64,000 nucleotides of DNA from M55B144 sp964550615 (GTDB lineage Bacteria > Bipolaricaulota > Bipolaricaulia > UBA7950 > UBA9294): the NCBI GenBank assembly GCA_964550615.1, contig CAZKAB010000003.1, positions 30,218 through 94,217 of the forward strand, read 5' to 3'. The translations under genes and the position numbers were made by a program. Below are positions 26,231 through 34,822 of this stretch, piece after piece. The notes beneath the pieces were generated by a model. It did no database searches and was not told the DNA's origin. It saw nothing but the letters and a program-made list of their open reading frames with translations. Numbering within the stretch: the stretch's first letter is position 1; each line of letters opens with the position of its first letter.

Positions 26231-26487
26231 AGGAACGCGATGATAACCCACGCAGAACGCGGTTTCATTGGCATGTCTCCAGAAGGCGGCTTTAAGGAGT
26301 CGTTTTGCCTGCAGGCCGATCCCGAAGATGTCGTCGATGCGTATCGGTTAGTGCGCCTTGCGACAACATCACGCCCGCTCCAGACGGCGCGGGCGGCACA
26401 ATGCTGCTGTGGTTTTCGGGAACATCGACTGGCAAAGAAATGGCCGGTTTGGTACTTTGGTGCCGCATGGCACACGAGGAGGAGACC

Positions 26488-27453
26488 ATGATTCAACAGA
26501 GATCCTGGAAACGAAAGGTGGTCGTTGTCGGTGCCGGTGCTGTCGGAGCTACGTTCTGCTACGCTCTTGCTCAGAGCGGTATCGCTGACGAGATCACCCT
26601 GATCGATCAGAACAGCGATCTAGCTCGCGGACAAGTACTCGACCTAAGTCACGGGCAACCGTTCTTTCCCACCGTCGATGTGCACATCGGCGACAAGAAC
26701 GACTATCGCGATGCACAACTCGTGGTGGTCACCGCCGGATCAAAGCAACGCCCGGGGGAGACGCGGCTCGATCTCCTCCGGAGGAACGCTTCTATTATTC
26801 GATCCATTGCATCGGACATCGCCGGTGCCGACTCGCAGGGCGTCCTTCTCGTGGTGAGTAACCCGGTCGATGTGCTGACGCGCGTCGCGATCAACACGAC
26901 TGGGTGGCCGCGCTCACGCGTGATCGGTTCCGGAACAGTGCTGGACAGCGCCCGCTTCCGCTACCTGCTCGGACGACACTGCCGAGTCGACACGCACAAC
27001 GTGCACGGATACATCCTGGGAGAGCACGGCGACAGCGAATTTGCCGCGTGGTCGATGACTCACATCGGCGGCGTGCACATCGACTCATACTGCCCCATCT
27101 GCGGACGGTGCGAAGACTGGACCGCAGCCCGCAAGCAGATCGAGCAAGACGTTATCGAGTCCGCCTACCACATCATCGACTACAAGGGGTCGACGTACTT
27201 TGCGGTGGGCCTGGCCCTGGTGCGAATTGCGGCGGCCGTTTTGCGCGGTCAGAGGAGCGTGCTGACTGTTTCCACCATGCTTGAGGGCGAGTTCGATCTG
27301 AACGGCATTTGTCTCAGTGTTCCTTGTGTGATAAGCGAAAATGGGGTTGAACAGATCATGGCGGGCCATCTGCGGCAAGAGGAAAACGAGGCCCTCTTCC
27401 GGTCGGCGGCTGTGCTCGAGAAAGCTATCTCAAGCCTTGAAGAGGAGGGATAA
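26488..27453 (+). CDS. ldh: L-lactate dehydrogenase
   Basis: A 321-residue NAD-dependent LDH/MDH family enzyme reducing pyruvate to L-lactate. It shows the NAD motif VVGAGAVGATFCYAL with LIDQN (Asp favours NAD), Gln in GSKQRPGETRLDL (Gln here marks LDH, Arg would mark malate dehydrogenase), the substrate Arg in SGTVLDSARFR and the catalytic His in GEHGDS. An unusual CPICGRC segment follows the active-site helix. ATG at 26488 sits behind GAGGAGGAG. It forms a two-gene unit with the acetyltransferase 5 bases downstream. Points to a fermentative lifestyle. Confidence 0.88.
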   Translation: MIQQRSWKRKVVVVGAGAVGATFCYALAQSGIADEITLIDQNSDLARGQVLDLSHGQPFFPTVDVHIGDKNDYRDAQLVVVTAGSKQRPGETRLDLLRRNASIIRSIASDIAGADSQGVLLVVSNPVDVLTRVAINTTGWPRSRVIGSGTVLDSARFRYLLGRHCRVDTHNVHGYILGEHGDSEFAAWSMTHIGGVHIDSYCPICGRCEDWTAARKQIEQDVIESAYHIIDYKGSTYFAVGLALVRIAAAVLRGQRSVLTVSTMLEGEFDLNGICLSVPCVISENGVEQIMAGHLRQEENEALFRSAAVLEKAISSLEEEG

Positions 27454-27458
27454 GCGCG

Positions 27459-27998
27459 ATGAAGCAGATCGATCCTGACAGCTGGCCCAGACGGGAACAG
27501 TTACGGGTCTATAGTGCCTTTGCAAACCCGCACTTCGGTCTGTGCGCCAATGTCGACGTCAGTGCGCTCTACCGGTACGTAAAGAAGAGCGGCATCTCAT
27601 TCACCGTAGCTGTTGTGTATACGCTCGCCAGAACAGCAAACGCTATCCCCGAATTTCGCCGCCGCATCCGTTCGGAGAAGGTAGTAGAGCATGCAGTTGT
27701 GCATCCGTCGATCACCGTCCTTACGCACGACGATCTGTTTGGCTTCTGCCTGATTGAATACGCTGATGACTTCTCAGTATTTGCGGCAGGAGCGCGGGAG
27801 ATGATTGCCCGAGCAAAGGAGCATCCAACGCTTGAAGACGAACCCGAACGGGACGATCTGTTGTTCATGACCGCGATTCCATGGGTGTCGTTCACTGCTT
27901 TTTCGCACCCCATGCCTGCGGCTCCTGTCGATTCGGTGCCGCGGATCGCGTGGGGCAGGTTCTTCGACAACGGCAAGACTCTGCAAATGCCGCTTGCN
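27459..27998 (+). CDS. Chloramphenicol acetyltransferase-like protein, 3' end lost in assembly gap
   Basis: The first 180 codons of a CAT-family acyltransferase, read up to the undetermined bases. Recognisable parts are WPRREQLRVYSAFANPHFGL at the N-terminus, FTVAVVYTLARTANAIPEFR, HPSITVLTHDDLFGFC and AIPWVSFTAFSHPM. The catalytic HHxxxDG motif near the C-terminus falls in the gap, so activity cannot be judged. CAT-like proteins of fermentative bacteria often do not confer resistance. The ribosome site GAGGAGGG overlaps the ldh stop region. Confidence 0.75.
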
Positions 27999-28097
27999 NN
28001 NNNNNNNNNNNNNNNNNNNNNNNNNNNNNNNNNNNNNNNNNNNNNNNNNNNNNNNNNNNNNNNNNNNNNNNNNNNNNNNNNNNNNNNNNNNNNNNNN
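27999..28097. other. Assembly gap (run of N)
   Basis: Ninety-nine undetermined bases. The true gap length is unknown. By chance the reading frame stays open across it, which would falsely join a CAT-like protein to a flavin-binding protein. A complete CAT gene needs roughly 100 more bases after the break. Confidence 0.97.
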
Positions 28098-28106
28098 GGA
28101 GGAAGA

Positions 28107-28601
28107 GTGGCGGAAAGGAAGTTCACGGAATCAAGACGGGAGATGGAGAATATCCTTCTCGAAGAGACAATCGGGTATTTGGGGATGTCAGTAAATGACG
28201 AGCCTTATGTTGTGCCGCTCAACTACGGCTATGTTGATGGCAGGATCTTGTTCCACTGCGCGCTTGCCGGCGAGAAGATTGACTATCTGCAGGCGAATCC
28301 GCGCGTTTGCTTCACGGTAGGGCGGCAGGAGGGGAACATCCGGCGGCACGCCGAGGGTGATCCGTGTCATACGAACAATGACAGTGTCATCTGTCGCGGG
28401 AACGCACGCATTATCGAAGATCAAGAGGAGCGCTCGCTCGCCCTCAATGAGTTCAATCGCTACTTTCAGGCCGACGCAGACGAGATCCCGGCGGCAGATG
28501 TAGCAGGGTGCTTGGCCGTCGAGATCGAAATCGTCGAGATGACCGGTAGACAAGAACGGGACGGAGAACGTGTCTACTGGCGATACACGTTCGCCCGCTA
28601 A
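28107..28601 (+). CDS. Pyridoxamine 5'-phosphate oxidase-related, FMN-binding split-barrel protein
   Basis: A 164-residue protein of the NimA/PNPOx-like split-barrel family. The pattern IGYLGMSVNDEPYVVPLNYGYVDGRILFHC, KIDYLQANPRVCFTV and a late VICRGNARIIED is typical of Nim-type and flavin-reductase-like proteins. GTG at 28107 follows GGAGG visible at the gap edge, so this is a separate gene from the CAT-like frame before the gap. Role may be flavin- or heme-linked redox protection; unconfirmed. Confidence 0.75.
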   Translation: MAERKFTESRREMENILLEETIGYLGMSVNDEPYVVPLNYGYVDGRILFHCALAGEKIDYLQANPRVCFTVGRQEGNIRRHAEGDPCHTNNDSVICRGNARIIEDQEERSLALNEFNRYFQADADEIPAADVAGCLAVEIEIVEMTGRQERDGERVYWRYTFAR

Positions 28602-28718
28602 CCTCACCTATTGCTTTTCCCACGACGCGCCAAAATACGGTGCGCGAGCAGTCCGACAAGATTCCGACTTGTCCGCAACCGTGTACTCCCGGCATGATGC
28701 AGTGCAAAGGAGGCAGAG

Positions 28719-30665
28719 ATGGCACTCACCCCTTGGAGCGGCGTGAAGAAGATCCTCAAGATTCTAAAGTCATCATTAACGCCAAATCAGATCGCGTTCT
28801 CGTTTGCGCTCGGCGTCTTTGCCGGTCTCCCGCCGATGGGGCTACACGTGATCGTCCCGATAACGATTGCGCTTCTTGTCAGGTGTAGCTTTCGGGCGTT
28901 CCTTGTTTCGATGGGATTGTTCAAGTTGCTGTCGCTTCTCGTTTCACCGGGAAGCTACGCCATCGGACGATTCATTCTCGCCACGAACCGCGGGCTGGAT
29001 TCCATGTGGCGTTTCTTGTTCCACCTGCCGATCGCTGCGCCGATGGGCTACGGTCGCTACCTCCTATTCGGAAGCATCGTCCTGTCGTTGGTTATCGCCG
29101 TTCCTGTCTTTCTTGTCGTCCGCCAGCTGACCATCAAGTATCGCCGCTCGTTCACCACCTGGGTGAGTGGGTGGAAGGTATCGACCAGACTTCGCGGGAA
29201 GCGCGGGGTCGGCCTCGTCCGCTGGCTGTTCGTCGGGGGAGAGGCAAAGTACGTGGACGCAAAGCCGCCGTGGGGGCCGTTCCGCTACGTCCGCAAATAC
29301 ATGCTCGTCATTCTCCCTGCCGTGTACGCTCTATGCTACTTGAGCGCCGCGATCGTGGTGCCGTTCTTCGCAGGCCGGATAGCGACTTCCGCCGCGTCCT
29401 TTGTGGTCGGTGGCGATGTGGCCGTGGAGGAGAGCACGTTCAGCCTGTTCACCGGGAGGCTCGATCTTACCGACCTGTCGGTACAGGATCCGAACAAGCC
29501 CGACGAAAATGTGCTCGAGATACCGTTCCTCACGCTCGACGCGGGCATGCTACCGCTTCTTGAGAAGCGGGTCGTGTTCAACGCGGTCGAGATAGGCGAT
29601 ATCTACCTACACGTCGAGCGCGAGTCCGACGGCACGCTGAATGTCGATGACTTCACGGAAGGGTGGAACGCCGACGGCTACATCGAATGGGCAAAGGAGC
29701 ATGCCAATCAGGTAGACTGGCTCGGACTGTTGCGCCGCTTCATCGCCTATCTCGGAGAATCGCGTCCGCGCAAGGCGGACCTCTCCCGCTATGCCGGTGG
29801 GCGTTCATTCCCGGGATTCGCCCCGTCATTCGCGGTCGAGCGACTGGAGATCGGACGAGTTCACCTGACGCTTGCCGACGCACGTCAATCAGACGACTCT
29901 TTCCCGCCTATTCTGTTGCGCGAAGTGGAGATTGCCAATCTCGCTTCGCCGGCGCGGCTGGCGCGTAATCCTGTAAGGCTCAGCCTCAAAGGAGAGATGG
30001 GGGATGACTCGCAGGCCGCTTTCGCCCTGACAGCGCAATTCGATGACCGGGGAGATGCGTCGGCCCACACGTACGATCTCGAAGTGCGCGACATCGACCT
30101 TACTCGCTTTGTCTGGCTGTACGGAACAACTCTTCCGTTCGATATCGTGTCCGGCCGCGCTACGCTGACTGCTAAGGTCACTGTGGCCGGCAATGAGGTT
30201 TCAGGAGAGGTGTCAATCGTTCTCGATGGATTGCGCGTGGCACAGCGACCCGAGCAGCCGATGTTCGGTCTCTCGTCCGATCTGGCGCAGCGCGCGATGG
30301 ATGGGATTAATCGATATGCGCAGGACCTGCCGATTGTTGTAGGCTGCGCGATAGACGGCACCTCAGAAGCACCGCAAATACACTACGAGAAGCCACTGTT
30401 GGAGATCGCACGCCAAGGACTGCTGATGGAGGGAAGGCGCGAACTTCAAGGCGCGATAGACCAAATCGCTGCACAGATTGGGTCGCTCGGCCCGGGTGCG
30501 GAAGTCGATCTTCCGGAAGGATATGCCGGGCTACGCCGCGAAGCAGACAACTATGTACATGGCATTCTCGGTGATAGCCCCGTCCAAACCGCCTCCGATA
30601 CGACGGACGTATTCAAGGGAATACTTGATCGGTTCTTTCCGCAGGGAGAAACTGACGGGAAATGA
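28719..30665 (+). CDS. Membrane protein: N-terminal DUF2062-like domain fused to AsmA-like domain
   Basis: A 648-residue protein. Residues 1-140 resemble the DUF2062/TIGR03546 type, with a LTPNQIAFSFALGVFAGLPPMG re-entrant motif and two to three hydrophobic helices. Another membrane helix (LVILPAVYALCYLSAAIVVPFF, about 205) leads into a long beta-rich periplasmic part (230-560) resembling AsmA/DUF748 lipid-transport proteins, with VAVEESTFSLFTGRLDLTDLSVQDP as the clearest match. The tail (570-640) is helical. In spirochetes, as I recall, two similar proteins are encoded side by side; here they would be fused. Probably acts in envelope maintenance. Strong AAAGGAGG site. Confidence 0.65.
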   Translation: MALTPWSGVKKILKILKSSLTPNQIAFSFALGVFAGLPPMGLHVIVPITIALLVRCSFRAFLVSMGLFKLLSLLVSPGSYAIGRFILATNRGLDSMWRFLFHLPIAAPMGYGRYLLFGSIVLSLVIAVPVFLVVRQLTIKYRRSFTTWVSGWKVSTRLRGKRGVGLVRWLFVGGEAKYVDAKPPWGPFRYVRKYMLVILPAVYALCYLSAAIVVPFFAGRIATSAASFVVGGDVAVEESTFSLFTGRLDLTDLSVQDPNKPDENVLEIPFLTLDAGMLPLLEKRVVFNAVEIGDIYLHVERESDGTLNVDDFTEGWNADGYIEWAKEHANQVDWLGLLRRFIAYLGESRPRKADLSRYAGGRSFPGFAPSFAVERLEIGRVHLTLADARQSDDSFPPILLREVEIANLASPARLARNPVRLSLKGEMGDDSQAAFALTAQFDDRGDASAHTYDLEVRDIDLTRFVWLYGTTLPFDIVSGRATLTAKVTVAGNEVSGEVSIVLDGLRVAQRPEQPMFGLSSDLAQRAMDGINRYAQDLPIVVGCAIDGTSEAPQIHYEKPLLEIARQGLLMEGRRELQGAIDQIAAQIGSLGPGAEVDLPEGYAGLRREADNYVHGILGDSPVQTASDTTDVFKGILDRFFPQGETDGK

Positions 30666-30742
30666 CGTCGCGAGTTTCATCACGGTGAGAAAAGGCAGAG
30701 ACAACGCCGATCTCCGAAATCACAGAAGGAGCCTAAGGCGGT

Positions 30743-31180
30743 ATGGTTGAGATCGATCTGCTGGGAGCGCTCGTGTCAATGGCGATATTCGTCCTTTCGA
30801 GCGGGGTCTTCCTTGCCCGCCTCCTTGGGCGAAGCGATATCGGGCACCGGATTGGGGCAGGGCTGCTTCTCACATCTGTGCCGCTTGCGGTTCTCATCGC
30901 CTCCGCTCCACGTCTGCAACGCCCGCTCGTCTACTACATCCAGATCGGCCTGATGCTCACGTATCTTGGCGTTTGCCTCATTCTGGACTACGTCCCAAAG
31001 ATCGAATTCCGGCACGTCCGCTGGGCGGTTGTCGCCTACGTCATGCTCTTCTTCGCCGCGACCGGCGGAATGATAGGTGTGGCAGTGGAAGCGGGACATT
31101 CGTGGATGATAGCTTCTGTCATACTGTTCCTGGCAATGGGCGCGCTTGCCTTCATCCAACGGGCAAAAACAGGTTTGTGA
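30743..31180 (+). CDS. Small integral membrane protein, unknown function
   Basis: A 145-residue hydrophobic protein with four to five predicted membrane helices (LLGALVSMAIFVLSSGVFLA, AGLLLTSVPLAVLIA, IQIGLMLTYLGVCLILDY, AVVAYVMLFFAATGGMIGV, SVILFLAMGALAF). I do not recognise a family. It starts 78 bases after the DUF2062-AsmA gene and may share its transcript. Confidence 0.65.
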   Translation: MVEIDLLGALVSMAIFVLSSGVFLARLLGRSDIGHRIGAGLLLTSVPLAVLIASAPRLQRPLVYYIQIGLMLTYLGVCLILDYVPKIEFRHVRWAVVAYVMLFFAATGGMIGVAVEAGHSWMIASVILFLAMGALAFIQRAKTGL

Positions 31181-31357
31181 GTCCTTTCCCTTGTGCGATC
31201 GCTTGTCTCCCTCACGACTACAGTCCACGGGCGGAGTGGCAACATACTCTCCGTACCCGTTGTCTCATCCAGCCATACCTGATGAGAATTGTCCGGGGGC
31301 GCTGGGCGGCCTATGCTGATGATGTCAGTGGAAACACCAACGGGGAGAAGAGAGCGA

Positions 31358-31807
31358 ATGTCTGAAATGATTGGCTATTGCGGCTACAACTGCCACCTAT
31401 GCGCGGCGCGATCGGAAGATCCCAAGATTAGGCAGAAGCTGGTCGATGGTTGGCGAAAAATCTTCGGACACGAGCAGTACACCGCCGAGAACGTCAGGTG
31501 CGACGGTTGCCCGAGTGACGGCAGACTGGCCGACAAGGGATGCAAGGCAAGGCCGTGCGCCATTGAGAAAGGCATGACGAGCTGCGCTTTGTGCGATGAT
31601 TTCGTATGTGACAAGGTAAGGCATCTCCTTGCCAGTCGTGAGGGGATGCTGATCTTCCTGAATCAGAGACTTTCGTCGGTAACGGAGGAGGATTATAGGC
31701 TTTACGCACGCCAATTCGAAAGCATGCCGAACCTGGTCAAAATACTGGCTAAGGCGGGAAAGATACCGCCCTGGTCTGTAGAAGCCAATGGTGCTGCAGA
31801 TGACTGA
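31358..31807 (+). CDS. DUF3795 family cysteine-rich protein
   Basis: A 149-residue protein beginning MSEMIGYCGYNCHLCAARSE, the signature of the DUF3795 family, followed by paired cysteines (CDGCPSDG, GCKARPCAIE, SCALCDDFVC). The Cys pattern suggests a metal or Fe-S site; the family has no known function. ATG at 31358 is preceded by GGGGAGAAGAG, which favours it over earlier in-frame starts. Confidence 0.8.
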   Translation: MSEMIGYCGYNCHLCAARSEDPKIRQKLVDGWRKIFGHEQYTAENVRCDGCPSDGRLADKGCKARPCAIEKGMTSCALCDDFVCDKVRHLLASREGMLIFLNQRLSSVTEEDYRLYARQFESMPNLVKILAKAGKIPPWSVEANGAADD

Positions 31808-32059
31808 TGAAGCAGCGGCTTTGATCGGATGTGACTTTTCTGAACATGGATGAAGCGCCCGGACCGGACGTCGCTTCGGCTCTTGCGCGTGATGCGTGTG
31901 TCTGATTGTTCCCGAAAGAGGGATCTACCTTAACTTCAGTTGCTATCCACGACTCGTGCGTGAACCATTACATCATGAATCCGCGTACGCGTTGCGTCAG
32001 AGCAACAGTCGCGGGTTCGAATCCCAGGTATTTGAGAGAGGACACTGATTATCGTCGTT
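31808..32059. other. Intergenic region with tRNA-like 3'-half fragment
   Basis: A 252-base gap. Around 31990-32030 the text GTTGC-N6-GCAAC followed by GCGGGTTCGAATCCC resembles the anticodon and T arms of a tRNA, but the T stem pairs only three bases and no D arm or acceptor stem can be closed. I see no intact gene here. Confidence 0.4.
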
Positions 32060-33274
32060 ATGAATACACGGAAGATTACCAAGGAAGCGGCGCGCCGATT
32101 CCTTCTCGCCCACCAATTCCTGTGGCCGCCGCGCTCACTCGCCGGAAAGCAAGACGCAGTAGACTATATCCACCATGTCGGCTGTATCCAGTTTGATCCG
32201 CTAAACATCGTCGGTAATAACCCTCAATTGGTACTGCAAGCACGAATCTCCGACTTCCAATCGACGATGCTGCGGGAGCTCCTCTATGAGGATCGCCGCC
32301 TCATAGACGGCTGGGATAAGAACATGTCCATCTACTGCGTAGAGGATTGGCCGTATTTCGACCGCCTCCGGCAAGCGAAGCTTGCCAGTCCGGGAAAGAG
32401 CCCGGATAAGGTGAGATCGATACTTCCGCAAATACGTGAAGCAATCGAGGAACGGGGACCTGTCTCGTCGATCGACCTTGGCTTCGAGCAGACGGTCGAT
32501 TGGGCATGGGCGCCCACGCGATTGGCGCGGGCCACGCTCGAAAGCATGCACATGTGGGGCGAACTTGTCATCCACCACAAAGTGCATACCCGCAAGGTGT
32601 ACGACTTCGCCAACCGTCACATTCCGCAACACATCCTGTCGGCCATTGACCCCAACAAGACGGACGAGGAGCACCACGACTGGCGCGTTCTGCGGCGTAT
32701 CGGTAGCGTCGGTCTCTTGTGGGCAAGAGGTAGCGATGCATGGATTGCAATGCGCGGAATAAAGAGCAAAGAGCGCAACGCGGCCATTGCCCGGCTGATA
32801 AACGCGAAGAAGGCGGTCGAGCTGCGGGTGGACGGGATTGCCTTTCCCTTCTACATGAGGCGAGATGATCTGGAATCGCTTGACCGGGCAATCGGCGATT
32901 GTCCGTCGCTGCGGGCAACAATCCTCGCCCCGCTTGACAACTTGATCTGGGATCGACGTTTGACAAAGGAGCTGTTCGACTTCGATTACCGCTGGGAAGT
33001 CTACAAGCCGGTCGAACAGCGCCGCTACGGGTACTACGTTCTCCCAATCCTGTACGGAGATCGATTCATCGCTCGCTTTGAACCGGGGCGAGAGAAGAAG
33101 AGCGGCGCACTGGTAATCAAGAACTGGTGGTGGGAGAATGGCGATTTCCCATCGAGACAGATGCGTGCAGAGCTGCGCCGCTGTTTCGAACATTTCTTGG
33201 CCTATCTCGGCACCGGCCGGCTGCGCGTAGACAATCAAGCTGCCGGGCGCAAGTCTTTGGGTTGGCTCGGCTAG
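32060..33274 (+). CDS. Winged-helix DNA glycosylase-like protein (AlkX/YcaQ family, HTH_42)
   Basis: A 404-residue protein of the HTH_42 superfamily, members of which unhook DNA interstrand crosslinks or excise bulky alkyl bases. The catalytic Q-hydrophobic-D motif of the YcaQ/AlkX branch is visible as CIQFDPLN near residue 44. Other family features are WDKNMSIYCVEDWPYF, LGFEQTVDWAW and a C-terminal APLDNLIWDR and YKPVEQRRYGYYVLPILYGDR block. No clear ribosome site precedes the ATG at 32060. It is convergent with the asparaginase gene. Confidence 0.82.
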   Translation: MNTRKITKEAARRFLLAHQFLWPPRSLAGKQDAVDYIHHVGCIQFDPLNIVGNNPQLVLQARISDFQSTMLRELLYEDRRLIDGWDKNMSIYCVEDWPYFDRLRQAKLASPGKSPDKVRSILPQIREAIEERGPVSSIDLGFEQTVDWAWAPTRLARATLESMHMWGELVIHHKVHTRKVYDFANRHIPQHILSAIDPNKTDEEHHDWRVLRRIGSVGLLWARGSDAWIAMRGIKSKERNAAIARLINAKKAVELRVDGIAFPFYMRRDDLESLDRAIGDCPSLRATILAPLDNLIWDRRLTKELFDFDYRWEVYKPVEQRRYGYYVLPILYGDRFIARFEPGREKKSGALVIKNWWWENGDFPSRQMRAELRRCFEHFLAYLGTGRLRVDNQAAGRKSLGWLG

Positions 33275-33345
33275 AAACCCGATTGAGAGCACACGGATAC
33301 GCCGCTAGCAGATAGTAGCATGGCACATCGACTATGGAGAACCGA

Positions 33346-33846
33346 TCATGTCTTGGTGAACGTGAGGTTAAGCCGGTCCTTGACCACACCCGGAAACGCG
33401 AGGACGCGATTGTGCATGCTGACGTACACGCCCGCAGGTACGAGACGGGCGGCAAGGAGCGCTTCGATCACGTTCTGCAAGGCGTCAGTATCTCGAAACT
33501 CGTACGGGCGCATGGCTCCGGTGATGATCACGGGAATCGAGAGATCGGGAAGCTCGTGAAGGAGGAGCTCGCCCGTCTCCGCCAACGTGTCGGTCCCGTG
33601 CAAAACCACTACGGCGTCCGATATGGGCAGAGCCTCCCGTGTGGCAACAAGGACATGCCGCCGATCTTCCGGCGTCATCTCGAGAGAATCCTTGAGCACA
33701 ATCTCGTTGTGCGTGATCGATACGTCGGGAAGACGCAGGCCTGCGAGCATCTTCGGCAGGATGGTGTGATAGTTCTTGAGCGATCCGTCATGCTCGTTGT
33801 ACGTCTTCTCGATTGTGCCGCCTGTCGTCAAGATCGTTATCTTCAT
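33346..33846 (-). CDS. Short L-asparaginase-like protein (N-terminal domain only)
   Basis: A 166-residue protein holding only the N-terminal catalytic domain of bacterial L-asparaginases: TTGGTIEKTY with the first Thr nucleophile region, LHGTDTLAET with the second Thr-Asp pair, and ITGAMRP. Type I/II asparaginases have about 330 residues; the C-terminal half is absent and the frame ends cleanly, so this is a stand-alone domain protein of a kind seen in many bacteria. Whether it hydrolyses asparagine is uncertain. Confidence 0.78.
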   Translation of the reverse strand: MKITILTTGGTIEKTYNEHDGSLKNYHTILPKMLAGLRLPDVSITHNEIVLKDSLEMTPEDRRHVLVATREALPISDAVVVLHGTDTLAETGELLLHELPDLSIPVIITGAMRPYEFRDTDALQNVIEALLAARLVPAGVYVSMHNRVLAFPGVVKDRLNLTFTKT

Positions 33847-33889
33847 GAGCGGTCTGGTATTATGCGCCAGACTTGCTGTGAGCGCGAAT

Positions 33890-34672
33890 TCAGCGAATTC
33901 CCTTCAGTATCATGTTCGCCGCCGCGTAGAGCAGGACGATCCCAAACAGCTGTCGCAGACGTCGCTTGGGAATGCGAGAGCTGACGCGTGGTCCTATCTG
34001 TGAGCCAATCACAATACCGAGAATCAGAGGAAGAGCGAGTTCCGGTCTCAGATCCCCCTGTACCCAGTGTTGATACGAGCCCATCGCGGCCGACGGGAGC
34101 ATGACGAACAAGCTTGTAGCCGCCGCAGTGACGATGTCGAATCCGAGCAGCACGGCAAGCGCGGGGACCATCACTGTACCGCCGCCGATCCCGAACATTC
34201 CGGATGCAGTTCCCGCCGCCATGCCGAGGATCGCGCACGTTACATACAGCTTGATTCCCTGCGCTTTGCTGTGCGGCGCATGGGAGATGTCCTTGGGCTG
34301 TCTGCCGCGGAGCATCATCCCGACGGGATAGAGGAGAAGCAATCCAAACGCGATCGCCAACCAGCGGGCGTTGATCACGCTTGTAAGCCTTGCCCCGCAC
34401 CAAGCGCCGAATACCGTCGTTGGCATGAGTATCAGGCCGATGCGAACGTTAATTACTCCTCTGGAAGCATAGGCGATTGTGCTCGACATGCTGGTGAAGA
34501 AGACACCGGCAATACTCGTTCCGGCCGCCTGTTGAATGGAAGGAACAAAACCGGCAAGCATGAGAAGCGGAACCATGAAGATCCCGCCGCCAACTCCCAG
34601 AATACTCGAGAGCCCTCCGATCCCGATGGCAGCAAAAAACAGGGACAGGAAGACCCCGACATGAAGCTCCAT
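33890..34672 (-). CDS. TauE/SafE family membrane transporter (sulfite/organosulfonate exporter type)
   Basis: A 260-residue membrane protein with about eight helices in two halves, each opening with a glycine-rich segment: GLSSILGVGGGIFMVPLLML and GTASGMFGIGGGTVMVPAL, the hallmark of the TauE/SafE (DUF81) family. ATG at 34672 follows AGAGGT; the longer frame upstream runs into the divergent promoter region and is rejected. Substrate unknown. Confidence 0.88.
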   Translation of the reverse strand: MELHVGVFLSLFFAAIGIGGLSSILGVGGGIFMVPLLMLAGFVPSIQQAAGTSIAGVFFTSMSSTIAYASRGVINVRIGLILMPTTVFGAWCGARLTSVINARWLAIAFGLLLLYPVGMMLRGRQPKDISHAPHSKAQGIKLYVTCAILGMAAGTASGMFGIGGGTVMVPALAVLLGFDIVTAAATSLFVMLPSAAMGSYQHWVQGDLRPELALPLILGIVIGSQIGPRVSSRIPKRRLRQLFGIVLLYAAANMILKGIR

Positions 34673-34822
34673 ACAGTACCTCTTCTGTGGGATGCTGCTT
34701 GCTACTATAACGGGGCATGGATGGAAAATCACGCTGCGTCGGGTTCGTTCTTCTCCTGGACAAAAAGCAGGGTTCGGAATACAGTCACCTGATCGGGAAG
34801 ATGACAGATCAAGGGAGGAAGC

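Noticed and set aside
26273..26491. Possible 72-codon gene starting MSPEGGFKESF
   Set aside because: Looks protein-like for about 35 residues but lacks a ribosome site, and its 3' half overlaps the ldh leader with poor composition.
27459..28601. Single 380-residue fusion protein
   Set aside because: The two halves belong to unrelated families and are joined only through undetermined bases; the second has its own GGAGG and GTG start.
31960..32040. Complete tRNA gene
   Set aside because: GGTTCGAATCC is present but the T stem pairs only three bases, and no D arm or acceptor stem can be formed.
32201..33292. Long antisense open frame of 363 codons on minus
   Set aside because: It lies opposite the AlkX/YcaQ-like gene, shows no family features and arises from codon bias of the real gene.
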